Notes under the pieces: generated by a model | What the model was told of the DNA's origin: nothing | The model's database searches: none | The model's input: only the letters and a program-made list of their open reading frames with translations | Shown here: piece by piece, positions 55,499 through 64,000 of the stretch | Layout of the letters: each line of letters begins with the position of its first letter | Position numbering within the stretch: the stretch's first letter is position 1 | Position numbers and translations under genes: made by a program | Assembly (NCBI GenBank): GCA_922989275.2 | Contig: OV277862.1 | Coordinates: 41,193,786-41,257,785, forward strand | Direction of reading: 5' to 3' | From: Gari tellinella | Taxonomy: Eukaryota > Mollusca > Bivalvia > Cardiida > Psammobiidae | Length of the DNA: 64,000 nucleotides

Positions 55499-55530
55499 AG
55501 TAAAGCCCTGACTGAGAAAGCATTTAGCGA

Positions 55531-55750
55531 TCCCAATAGCCTGTTTCTAGTTTTGAAGAGAAGTGACCACTTAAAGAAGGTTGAAAAGGCGCTTTCTATT
55601 TTACTTTCAGCCTGCTTTAAGCTTCCATCTGCTAGAATAAATAAATAATTTCCTATGATACACATTCATGAATGTATAAAGTGACTATTTGCTTCAGTGG
55701 AATAATAGATTATAGGCATAAAAAGGCATATTTATGGGGGATAGGGTTAA
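55531..55750 (+). mobile_element. Family A MITE, hairpin mostly deleted
   Basis: atagcctgtttctagttttg to ggggatagggTTAA; only 'aggttgaaaaggcgctttct' remains of the left arm. Confidence 0.7.
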
Positions 55751-56169
55751 AGACAGCTGACTGTTAAATGTAGGCCAATTGAAATGCTGATAGCTTTTGC
55801 ATTCAGCTGTCAACCACATATCCTCAAGACTTCCAATATATTTTCTTTTCAGTGGTCACTTCATACAAGTTTAACTGTACCCATTTATGCTAATTTGCTG
55901 TCAGAATGCCTAATTTGCTCTCTAATGATTTGTTTATTGCATTGTATCTAAATGATAGAAATGCTTGGGTTTAGATGAAATATCAGTTTATACTTGTTGA
56001 CTTCACCCTTTACACAATGAAGGTGAAACTGTGAGTATATCTGCAAACAGTTTGCATCTGGTAAACTCTGATTAGTTTTGATGTCTAATAATTAATGAAA
56101 ATTTTGAAATTTTTCATTCTAGAACAACAGCAGAAGACAATTGCTGCAGATGAAAATATTACTCAGCAT
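55751..56169. other. Intronic stretch, nothing recognised
   Basis: A weak H-like fragment at about 56044 (gcaaacagtttgcatctggt); otherwise nothing. Confidence 0.45.
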
Positions 56170-56310
56170 TTAACCCTTTACCCCATAAACTGTTTCTAGT
56201 TTTGAAGACAGGTGACAACTTAAAGCAAACTGAAAGTAAAGCAGAATGTGCCCTAGGGCACATTCTGCTTTACTTTCAGTCTGCTTTAAGCTTCTATGTG
56301 CTAGGATATA

Positions 56311-58426
56311 AAACAAGAGCCCCATGGGGCATATTTCGCTCACCAGGGAATAGCTGAAAAAATGGAGATAATGATTTATGTCCAGGACTGACCTAGATAT
56401 GTACAGTCGGCTGAGCGATCATTCGGACTGAAAGAAGACTTTAACTTGGTATATTACTTTTTATTATATGTAACAGACCAGAAACATTTAAACAAAATAT
56501 GTAAACAATATTTAAAAGTGTCACCATACCAAATATAAAAGCTCTGGCCATATTAGTGCCAGAGAAGAAGACGTTTGAAATTTTCTCTATATAACTCTAT
56601 GTAAAACTGTGACCCCCGGGGCAAGGCCAATTTTGACCCAAGGGGCAAGAAGATTTTTTAAGTTTTCATTGAAAAAATCTATTTTTAGCTCCTGTGACCT
56701 AGTTATGCAACCAACCACAACTATTTGAACAATTTTGGTATAGGACATCTAGAAGTGTCACCATGCCAAATATCAAAGCTCTGGCCATATTAGTTTCAGA
56801 GAAGAAGATGTTTGAAAATGTCACTATATACCGTATAAGTGGTTTTTTACGCGAGACGCAAATTTAGCGATTCTACCGAAAATGAATTTTTAGCGTATTC
56901 ATTTTTCGCGTAAGCGTATTGCAAATCTATTTTTCGCGGATATGATATCAAAATCTATTTCATTTTACCGTTTTTGGTTGTGTCTTGTCAATAAATCCTC
57001 ATAAGAAAATGGTGCATTCAAAACTAAGGGAAGTAACTATTTTTTCATCATGACGGATATCTATCCTCCCTTCATAAAGTATTTGGCACACTTGTTTACA
57101 ATATGATCGGATACAAATTCCGTCTTCCTCCGTAAATGAACTATTAAAGCGCCAGAAAGTCACCATTGGATCCAGATGAGATGCCGACTAAATTGATGTC
57201 TCTCAAGGATCCAAACGTTTTCACACTAAGTTTACCCTATATACGTGTTAACAATGGAGAAACGCCGCAGGCAGACGAGCGGTCAATTGCGAGTGAATAT
57301 CATAAGTCAAACTGTAAAAGCGATTAAACCTTTGTCTGCCGATGGCGACTTGATTGGCATTTTCAACAGTTTGAGTATAGAAAATACGCAGAGTACAACG
57401 AGAAATCTGGATCCAAATTGTTTGACACTCGTCTTTAGATCTCTTTAATGGAAAATGCATAAATTTGAAGGTGTATACATGTCTGGTCCCAATTACATGT
57501 ATTGACGAGCTTTGTGGGTATTGGGTTACGTTTTCACAAGTTTATCCCCAGGTCTCATCTGGATCCAAACTTCGATATTTGCAAAAGTATTCACACATGA
57601 AAAGGTAACAGTACCCGAGGACACTCGATTAAAGTACCAGAATATTCTGTTTTATATAGCCGTCTCTGTATTACGTTAACAAGCATGCCGACCGGAAAAA
57701 GAACACGGGAACGAAGAAATGGTGTTTTGTTTTATGAAATAAGCCATGCTGTGTTTTTGTTTTGTTTTTTAATTCTAGTTGAGCACAGGCTGGAGTTGTG
57801 ATTAATCTGGACCTAGACTATCAGGCAATGCACTGATACCAGTATGTATACATATTATGTAAATCATGAAGAGAAGTTTAGATGACAAACTGCCTCGAGT
57901 GGATTTTGCTGTCGAAAATGAATTATTAAAAGCAAGGAATATTTGGCGGATTATATTTACGCGAGCTTGATACACACGCGAAAATAGCGAAAATTTCCTT
58001 CTCGCGAAAAAAACCACTTATACGGTAACTCTATGTAAAACTGTGACCCCCGGGGCAGGGCCAATTTTGACCCCAGGGGCATAATTTGAACAAACTTGAT
58101 AGAGGACCTGTAGATGATGGTAAGTGCCAAATATCTAAGCTCTGACCCTTGCAGATTTTGACAAGAAGATTTTTTAAGATTTCCTTATTTTTTCACTTTG
58201 GTTGCCATGGCAACCAGAGTTCTGCATTGTTTTTAATTCTTTGAACAAATTTAAAGAGCTTGACCCAAGGAACATTTCTGTAAAGTTTGGTTGAATTCTG
58301 CCAAGCGGTATAGGAGGAGATGTCATATGAAGCAATTGTTAACGACGACAGACAACGGACAACGCACGACGGACACAGGGCCATCCCAATAGCTCACCTT
58401 GAGCCTTTGGCTCAGGTGAGCTAAAA
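56311..58426. mobile_element. 'acaagagcc...ggtgagct' element
   Basis: Starts acaagagccccatggggcat and atttcgctcacc; ends 'agcctttggctcaggtgagc' preceded by agctcacctt. Contains 'gccaaatat.aaagctctg' repeats (56529, 56765, 58125) and 'aactctatgtaaaactgtga' twice. Split at 56831-58025 by a TA element. No intact coding frame. Confidence 0.75.
56831..58025. mobile_element. 1.2-kb TA-flanked element
   Basis: ccgtataagtggttttttac and 'aaaaaaaccacttatacgg' are inverse ends with TA on each side (56829-56830, 58026-58027). The undisturbed target sequence (tatataactctatg) is seen at 56586 in the sister repeat. Subterminal 'gcgagacgcaaa..tagcga' motifs; no transposase frame recognised. Confidence 0.85.
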
Positions 58427-58531
58427 AGTTCCTATGGTGCATAATTATGACTATATAAAGTGGAAATATTTTCTTCAGTGGAGGAATAAATTAAATGCAT
58501 GAAAATGTGTATCTATGGAGTAATGGGTTGA

Positions 58532-59157
58532 AAGGTTTAGGGTCAGTAATTTGAAGATGATCTACACTGTTTGCCATATTATCTATTTCTGTATCTGAAC
58601 AAACAGAGGAACATTCCCCTACTGGTCTGAACTTGATCTTCCCAAAGTTTACTTTTCTCTGCCATCTATGTTGAAATACAGTGTATTTACTGAAAACTTA
58701 ATTCATATATAAATATTAGTCCTAGTATGGTAAACAAAGGCCTGTGTGTTTGTCAAGCCCGAAATCCGTGTCCCCCTGCCTGGCCGGTGATGTAAACCAT
58801 AGGTAGAAATGTGGACTGATTTATTAAGTGATCAATATATATCAGCACTAAGGTTCAGCTATGTAAACAGGAGTAAAATCAAAGGGCTGAGAGTCAAGTG
58901 GGTTACCCTGTAAATATCACTTACATTCTCCTGTACCTCAAAACTTGGGTGTGCATTAACCTAGTCTAAGACTAATACCCAACACAGCGATAATGACATG
59001 ACTATAGTCAAACTTGACCATTGATAGAAGGCATGCAGGTTGTGTTCGAAACAGGTGACTGTTCAATACAGGACAAAAGTAATGCAGACAGATCTATTAG
59101 ATTAAATTGTAGGCTGTGAACATAATAGGACATTTGAAGAATTCAGTGAAGATATTC
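58532..59157. other. Intron, mostly unique sequence
   Basis: Holds the weak microexon candidate at 58925-58960. No hairpin MITE; a short GC-richer piece at 58760-58800. Confidence 0.45.
58925..58960 (-). CDS. Candidate 36-bp microexon, 12 aa (uncertain)
   Basis: Reads VNAHPSFEVQEN in phase 0, between an acceptor (gtcttagactag) and a perfect gtaagt donor. It lies in a stretch without a recognised repeat, inside the 10-kb gap. Against it: the proline and lack of a heptad pattern do not fit the neighbours, and 12 residues is neither a heptad multiple nor a multiple plus four. Confidence 0.25.
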
Positions 59158-59462
59158 CCTCCCTACAACAGCCCTGTAAACAATGATTCCCTCCTTACAA
59201 CAATGCTTACCACTGCTTCCAAAACAACACATTTATGTCTAACACTATCAGAAATGTAATAACGATTGAATAACAGTTTGAAATCCAGATCAGACCCCGT
59301 GTTACACGGCATCTGATCTGGATTCAAGCTGTTTGCAGATGTAAGCCAAGTCATGCTCAACACTCTAAGGGTATTAATTTTCCCTCCCTAAAACAACTCC
59401 CTCCACACGACACACACAATATTTGTCTCCCAATGGGTGTGTTGTACAGAAGGAGTACTGTA
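59158..59462. mobile_element. Family I TA-flanked MITE, diverged
   Basis: Right end 'gtacagaaggagtactgta', hairpin 'gaaatccagatcagaccccg' with its inverse, 'ccctccttacaacaatgct' as in the 62436 copy. Left end unclear. Confidence 0.65.
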
Positions 59463-59575
59463 TTATGCTTTTATCTGGCAATGTTTGGTTCTCATTTGCA
59501 GTCAGCAAACTTCAGTCTCAAGTCAACTAATATGGTAGTGCGTTCAATTGATTAGAAGAATGTATCATGAGCTTT

Positions 59576-59827
59576 TTAACCCATTACCCCTTAAAAACGC
59601 CTTTTTACGCCACTTATTTATTCCTCCACTAAAGAAAATAGTTCCAATTTATACAGCCAAGAATATGTACCAGAAGAAATATTTTCTATATCCTAGCAGA
59701 TAGTAGCTTAAAGCAGGCTGAAAGTAAAGCAGAATGTGCCTTAAGGCACATTCTGCTTTACTTTCAACCTGCTTTAAGTGGTCACCTGTGTCCAAAGCTA
59801 GAAATTGGCTAAGAGGTAATGGGTTAA
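59576..59827 (-). mobile_element. Family A MITE, inverted
   Basis: TTAACCCATTACCCC to gaggtaatgggTTAA; complete hairpin gaatgtgccttaaggcacattc. Confidence 0.88.
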
Positions 59828-60068
59828 GAATAGTTTACAGCTATAATTCTTTTATTTCCTTTTTGAATGTGCTTATCTATACAGACTGATATACTGAATG
59901 TATTTTCTGCGTATTTGCAAGACAACCTGAGTCAACACACTCTACGGCCACTGAGTAAACATACCAACAAATGTTTTTGAAAGTTTGACACACAGTCCTG
60001 TCACATTCTAAATATAACCTGTACACTGTACTCACATGATAACATTTACCTATATCAACTGTTTTACT

Positions 60069-60303
60069 CAACCCTTTCTATGCTGGGAACCAGAATATGA
60101 ATGTTTTTGCAAACTGTGAAGATCCTAATCAGAGGGCTCCTTAATCTATTACCCCATAAATACACATTTTACGGCTTTATATTTATTCCTCCACTGGAGA
60201 AAATAGTTCCCTTTTATACAGCAATGAATATGTATCATAAGAAATATTTTCTATTTCCTAGCAGATAAAAGCTTGAAACAGGCTGTAAGTAAAGCAGAAT
60301 GCA
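60069..60303. mobile_element. Half B-type element with a half A element at its loop TTAA
   Basis: 'tcaaccctttctatgctggg' and 'gatcctaatcagagggctcc' run to TTAA (60141), where an inverted A copy starts TTAATCTATTACCCC and breaks off in its hairpin (agtaaagcagaatgcaa). The right halves of both are missing. Confidence 0.6.
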
Positions 60304-60429
60304 AGTCTCTTTGTTTCATCTTACAAATTTCTGATTCAAAGGGTGGTTAAGCAAATTAATATTTCCCAGCAACAAACAGTGCTGAAAATAATAAAGAGGC
60401 TCCTGCAAAACGCCGAGATCTGGGTCTAC

Positions 60430-60490
60430 CCTATTGAGGGCTTGGTGCAAAATGTGAAGGAGTTACAATAGTTTTGCACCAAGCCCTCGA
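60430..60490. repeat. Inverted repeat 'gagggcttggtgcaaaa'
   Basis: gagggcttggtgcaaaatg at 60436 and 'ttttgcaccaagccctcg' at 60472 are inverse arms. Confidence 0.75.
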
Positions 60491-60662
60491 ATTATATCAA
60501 ATGCAAATCAATTTGATACTAGCAATTTAAGGGAAATGATCTAACAATCTCACTCTATGGTGTTACATTGATTAGATTTTATTTGTCAGAGAAATGGTGG
60601 GAAATTGGGAGTACATGACTGAGCATATCTATCTTCCCTCTCCTCCATAGCTTTTGCATGAT

Positions 60663-60916
60663 TTAACTCTTTCAACACTAAGTAACTCTTGTAGGTTATT
60701 AGGTTTCCTTGTGGATATTTTTTAAAGTTACCAAAACATGAACCAGTCTACTTAGAACTCTGGGTAGTTCAATAAATACTGGTCTAAATTAGCAAACAGT
60801 GTAGACCCTGATCAGATGGCTCCTATAGGAGCCCTCTGATCTGGTTTTACACTGTTTGCCAAATTGATTAATGTAATATGTATATTTTAAACAGGTCCAT
60901 GGTGTTGAAAGAGTTA
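60663..60916 (-). mobile_element. Family C MITE
   Basis: TTAACTCTTTCAACACTAAG to GGTGTTGAAAGAGTTAA with hairpin 'gtagaccctgatcagatggc' with its inverse. Confidence 0.88.
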
Positions 60917-61064
60917 ATTTTGGTTGTTGCTTAATACAAGTTAAAAGTGAAGCAGAAACATTCTTAGGGAGCCTTTTGCTTTACTTTCAACCTGCTTTAA
61001 GCCAGGTCACTTGTCAGGATGCAGGTTATGTTTCACATGGCTATATCAGAACAGGGTAGAAGCA

Positions 61065-61312
61065 TACAGTGGAGAATCTGTTATTCTTTCCCGTTTAAAC
61101 GAAACGAAACGCAAACGCAAAACACTAAAACGTAGAAAAATACAACTTTTTGACAATTCTGATGATTTATTTTAATCTGAGTTGCAAAAAGTTTGGAGCC
61201 TGATCAGACGCCGGGTTACCCGGCGTCTGATCTGGCTCCAAACTGTTTGCAATCGATACAAGTTTTAGCGTAAACGCGTTTATTGGGAAAGTATAACGTT
61301 TTCTCCACTGTA
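61065..61312. mobile_element. Family G TA-flanked MITE
   Basis: 'cagtggagaatctgttattc' and 'gtataacgttttctccactg', hairpin 'cctgatcagacgccgggtta' with its inverse. Confidence 0.88.
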
Positions 61313-61519
61313 TAAAGACATGCAAGAGAAAAGTAAATGAATGAGAATGGAGTTACTATGAGGGAATTTAAGGGTTCATGCTGAACCTGTACTGGCTGAC
61401 TTTCTCATATAGAGGTATAGTAACTGATAACAGATTGGTCAATCTGGCAATATGCATGTAAACCTCAACAGCCAATCAAAACACCCCTTTTTAACCATTC
61501 CCTCCACAGAATTTAAATA

Positions 61520-61612
61520 ATGTGGCAGCTTAATACAAGATGAAAGTAAAGCAGAAATCTCCTTTGGAAAATTTCTGCTTTGCTTTCATCTTACTTTAAG
61601 CAGCACTCTGCC
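61520..61612. repeat. Hairpin of D-like type
   Basis: 'acaagatgaaagtaaagcag' pairs with 'tgctttgctttcatcttact' around ctcctttggaaa. Confidence 0.6.
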
Positions 61613-61613
61613 T

Positions 61614-61862
61614 TTAACCCTTTGAACCCTAATCCCGCATATAGGCGTCCTTTCAAACAGTGTACATGTGAATAGTACACTTGTCCTATGCAAACAGTGA
61701 AGACCCAGATCAGAGGGCTCCGAAAGGAGCCCTCTGATCAGGGTCTTCACTGTTTGTCATAAGGCCAAACATTGACAAAAACAACCCTTAAAGTCAGAAA
61801 TGGACTAGACTAAAATGGAAACTAGAATTGTCCATTTAAAGTTTCAGGGAGGAAAGAGTTAA
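61614..61862 (+). mobile_element. Family B MITE
   Basis: TTAACCCTTTGAACCC to gggaggaaagagTTAA; full hairpin 'agacccagatcagagggctc' with its inverse around cgaaag. Nearly identical to 46195-46445. 142 bases from the exon at 62005. Confidence 0.9.
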
Positions 61863-62004
61863 CACATTGAATATACCTTAATTTGTACATTTGGCTATGG
61901 AGAAAAAGAGTTCTAAAGGTATTTCAGCAAAATAAAAGTAAGACAAATGCCTTGTTTTATAAAGGTTGATGTATGAGTGTGGGTATGCAAAGGTGACAAC
62001 TTAC

Positions 62005-62088
62005 ATCATGTACTGATCTGGAGTGCTCTTCCTTAATGCGGGCTACCTCATCACGTAACTGCCGAATAGTATCATCCCCCTTAGAAAC
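62005..62088 (-). CDS. Coiled-coil gene exon (most upstream seen), 28 aa
   Basis: 84 bp, four heptads. It reads VSKGDDTIRQLRDEVA then RIKEEHSRSVHD. The acceptor (ctgctgcag before GTT) and donor (GAT|gtaagt) match consensus. It carries the recurring DDTIRQL motif. The next exon downstream is 10 kb away, the largest gap in the gene; that gap holds mostly transposons. Confidence 0.88.
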
Positions 62089-62252
62089 CTGCAGCAGAAA
62101 GAAACATCACATGTGTCCAAAAAACAAATGGTACAGACATAAAAAAATACCTGCATTTCATGGCAATCTAACTGAATTTTTAACAAAAGGTAACAGAGGT
62201 GTGTGATAAGAAAGAATTCTATGGATGACCGATATACTTATGTAAAAACAAG

Positions 62253-62420
62253 TACAGTAAAACCTCTCTATTGCGACAACTTACTTGTGTTTATTATTGG
62301 GTGCTTAAGGCAGGTAAAGAAGCTTTCTGTTTTACTTTCACCTTGCTTTATGCTGTCATGTGTCATTCATACAACCAATCAGCCTTCATTTAATGGTCGT
62401 AATAGAGGGGATTTACTGTA
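62253..62420. mobile_element. Family D MITE, hairpin shortened
   Basis: tacagtaaaacctctctatt and 'cgtaatagaggggatttact' ends; one hairpin arm reduced to aggcaggtaaag. Confidence 0.8.
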
Positions 62421-62435
62421 CTTATGTAAAGCAAT

Positions 62436-62779
62436 TACAGCGCTCCCTCTCTTCAATGGCCCTCCGAACAACGACTCCCTCCTTACAACGACATTCACCG
62501 CTGTTCCCACGAAAATTTTGTTTTATGCTTGCACTGATGCATCATGATCTACCTAAAATTGTTGTCTGCTGTTTTTCTTACATAAATGACATTTTGACAG
62601 AAAAAAACATAATGACAAACAGCTTGAATCCAGATCAGACGCCGCGTTACGCGGCGTCTGATCTGGATTCAAGCTGTTTGCAAATATAAGCCAATTTCCC
62701 TCTCTCTAACGACTCCCTCCGAACAACGTACACAATCTTTGCCTCCCATTGGATGTCGTTGAATAGAGGGAACGCTGTA
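62436..62779. mobile_element. Family I TA-flanked MITE
   Basis: tacagcgctccctctcttca and 'tgaatagagggaacgctgta' ends. Hairpin 'gaatccagatcagacgccgc' with its inverse, perfect over about 35 bases. Confidence 0.85.
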
Positions 62780-62894
62780 ATATGACTTCACATTGTCTTT
62801 TACAATTTGTGTTTGAATTTCACTTGATAATTATACAAAGTTTAATTAGTAAATGATTAATGAAATAGTTATTTGTATAAGCAAGTGAATTAAA

Positions 62895-63355
62895 TTAACC
62901 CATTTCTCCAAATATACCTTTTTACCCCTTTAATTCATTCCTTTACTGAAGAAAATAGCTCTAACTTATAGTCAGGAATATGTATAATATTATAAGAAAT
63001 AGTTTCTATATGGTAGTAAATATATGCTTAACTCTTTCCTCCCTGAAACTGTAAATGGAAAATTCCAGTTTCCATTTTATTCCAGTCCATTTCTGACTCA
63101 TAAGGGTTGTTTTTGTCAATGTTTGAAATTATGACAATCATTGAAGACCCTGATCAGAGGGCTCCTTTCGGAGCCCTCTGATCTTGGTCTTCACTGTTTG
63201 CACAGGACAAGTGAACTATTCACATGTAAACTGTTTGAAAAGGACGCCTATATGCAGGACTAGGGTGCAAAGGGTTAAAGCAGGCTGAAAGTTAAGCTGC
63301 TGAAAGTGGTCACCTGTCTTCAATACTATAAACAGGCTATGGAGTAATGGGTTAA
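62895..63355 (-). mobile_element. Family A element interrupted by family B
   Basis: TTAACCCATTTCTCC to ggagtaatgggTTAA. Split at atatgc-TTAA (63028) by a B element, resuming as agcaggctgaaag; its hairpin is collapsed to 'agttaagctgctgaaag'. Confidence 0.82.
63028..63277 (-). mobile_element. Family B MITE nested in family A
   Basis: TTAACTCTTTCCTCCC to GGGTGCAAAGGGTTAA, hairpin 'agaccctgatcagagggctc' with its inverse around tttcgg. Confidence 0.88.
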
Positions 63356-63917
63356 TACATGATAAAGGTATTTCTTTGCTGTGCATAAAGCTGCAATCTT
63401 TATAATAAACTGCCACTTTAACACACGTTTATTGTAGTTGATTAGAATAACATGTAATATTTCACTACGTTCGGAAACGATTGAATTTTACATTTAATGA
63501 TTATGTCTCAGTCTGATTATCACATTAGTAAATTAATATACATGTACCAAAAACATGTCTATTCACAGCAGGTCATTATTCAACATTAATGAATGGCTAT
63601 TATGTTAGTATTGGACTCAACGTTATCAAACAACTTAAAAGATCTGAACATGACACTATGAGTTAACTCAAAATAGTTACTCTTAAACACAACCATATTC
63701 ACACAGCAAGCAATCATTCAACTTGCAAAAGTTTGTCGCTTGGCATCTGATCAGGATCCAAATTGTTTGTCACTTGGATCATGCAACCTTATACAGACTA
63801 CAGCTTGAAGCAAATTAAAAGTAAAACATAAAGCTTTTCTGCTGTACTTTTATGTTGCTTTAAGCAATCACCTGGCTTTAACACTCTACATATCAATATG
63901 ACCAAACCTTAAAAATA
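63356..63917. other. Intronic stretch with hairpin remnants
   Basis: 'gatctgatcaggatccaaat'-like H remnant near 63745 and a D-like hairpin near 63800-63866 (gcttgaagcaaattaaaagt...acttttatgttgctttaagc). No exon seen. Confidence 0.5.
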
Positions 63918-64000
63918 CAGAACTTCAGATAAGGGGAGTATTTCAAAGCTAAACTCTAAATGCCTCCACCAAATCATATGATGTGACTACTCATTAGAAT
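63918..64000. mobile_element. Family E element, cut by the window edge
   Basis: cagaacttcagataagggga and tatgatgtgactactcatta; only the left half is in the window. Confidence 0.7.

Larger units (their letters stand above)
56170..58531 (+). mobile_element. Family A element split by a 2.1-kb element
   Basis: TTAACCCTTTACCCC with complete hairpin gaatgtgccctagggcacattc, interrupted after 'tgctaggatata' at 56310 and resuming at 58427 as 'agttcctatggtgcataatt', ending ggagtaatgggTTGA. Confidence 0.88.
3034..62088 (-). other. Long coiled-coil protein gene, internal part (20 exons)
   Basis: Twenty minus-strand exons, read from 62088 down to 3034, can be joined in one frame to give 681 residues. 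All junctions are GT-AG and phase 0, and no exon contains a stop. The peptide is rich in E, K, Q, R and L with leucine/isoleucine at heptad spacing, and contains no prolines. A motif of charged residues, I, two residues, L recurs in at least eight exons (DDTIRQL, DETIQKL, GDVIKQL, EQAIQKM, ITIQQL, EDAIKRL, EDFIQQL, DDTIQKL), suggesting internal duplication. No signal peptide, membrane segment or globular domain is seen. The family is not identified: long coiled-coil proteins of centrosome, cilium or sperm (rootletin, PMFBP1, CCDC158 types) are possible, but I cannot choose from sequence memory. Both gene ends lie outside the window, and exons may be missing in the larger gaps (62-52 kb, 44-38.7 kb, 14-3 kb). 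Confidence 0.85.

Overview
This is a window of animal nuclear DNA, most likely from a bivalve mollusc. That assignment is an inference. It rests on an AT-rich, intron-dominated layout, GT-AG exons, a tRNA-derived SINE, non-LTR retrotransposon fragments, and repeat ends that look like those common in bivalve introns (an element opening 'acaagagcccc atggggcat' with a 'ggctcaggtgagc' end, and elements ending in 'gggggcataaaa'). No bacterial or viral gene organisation is visible.

One gene spans almost the whole window on the minus strand. I can place 20 coding exons between 62088 (upstream) and 3034 (downstream), 2,043 coding bases in all (681 residues), plus weak extra microexon candidates. Every exon has AC...CT on the plus strand (GT-AG on the minus), starts and ends in phase 0, and encodes charged heptad-type coiled coil. 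Neither the start nor the stop lies in the window. The product is a long coiled-coil protein that I cannot name with confidence. It contains a recurring 'K/R-D/E-D/E-x-I-x-x-L' motif. Fourteen of 20 exons are a whole number of heptads, five leave a remainder of 4 residues and one leaves 3.

The introns are packed with small non-autonomous DNA transposons that carry long internal hairpins. By ends and target-site duplications they fall into: (i) TTAA-flanked families with CCC/GGG-type ends (called A, B, C and H here); (ii) TA-flanked families (D, G, I and several longer elements); (iii) CAGGG...CCCTG elements (E, K and two of about 850 bp) with short 5-6 bp duplications. The same few hairpin cores recur inside families whose ends are unrelated. 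Many A/D hairpins have TTAA at the centre of the palindrome, and at several loci another TTAA element has landed exactly there or in the adjacent GC-TTAA-AGC site, giving nests two to four deep.

Other regions: 6261-12517 is a tandem duplication of about 2.8 kb carrying a decayed reverse-transcriptase fragment in each copy; 35206-37704 is a TTAA element filled by a unit with a tandem repeat of about 300 bp; 40817-41959 is a foldback-like element with repeated 'ttggtaac' ends around a C24 run; 52117-52833 is an A element containing a TTAA element containing a SINE; 56170-58531 is an A element split by a 2.1 kb element that is itself split by a 1.2 kb TA element. No promoter, CRISPR array, rRNA or convincing functional tRNA gene was seen.
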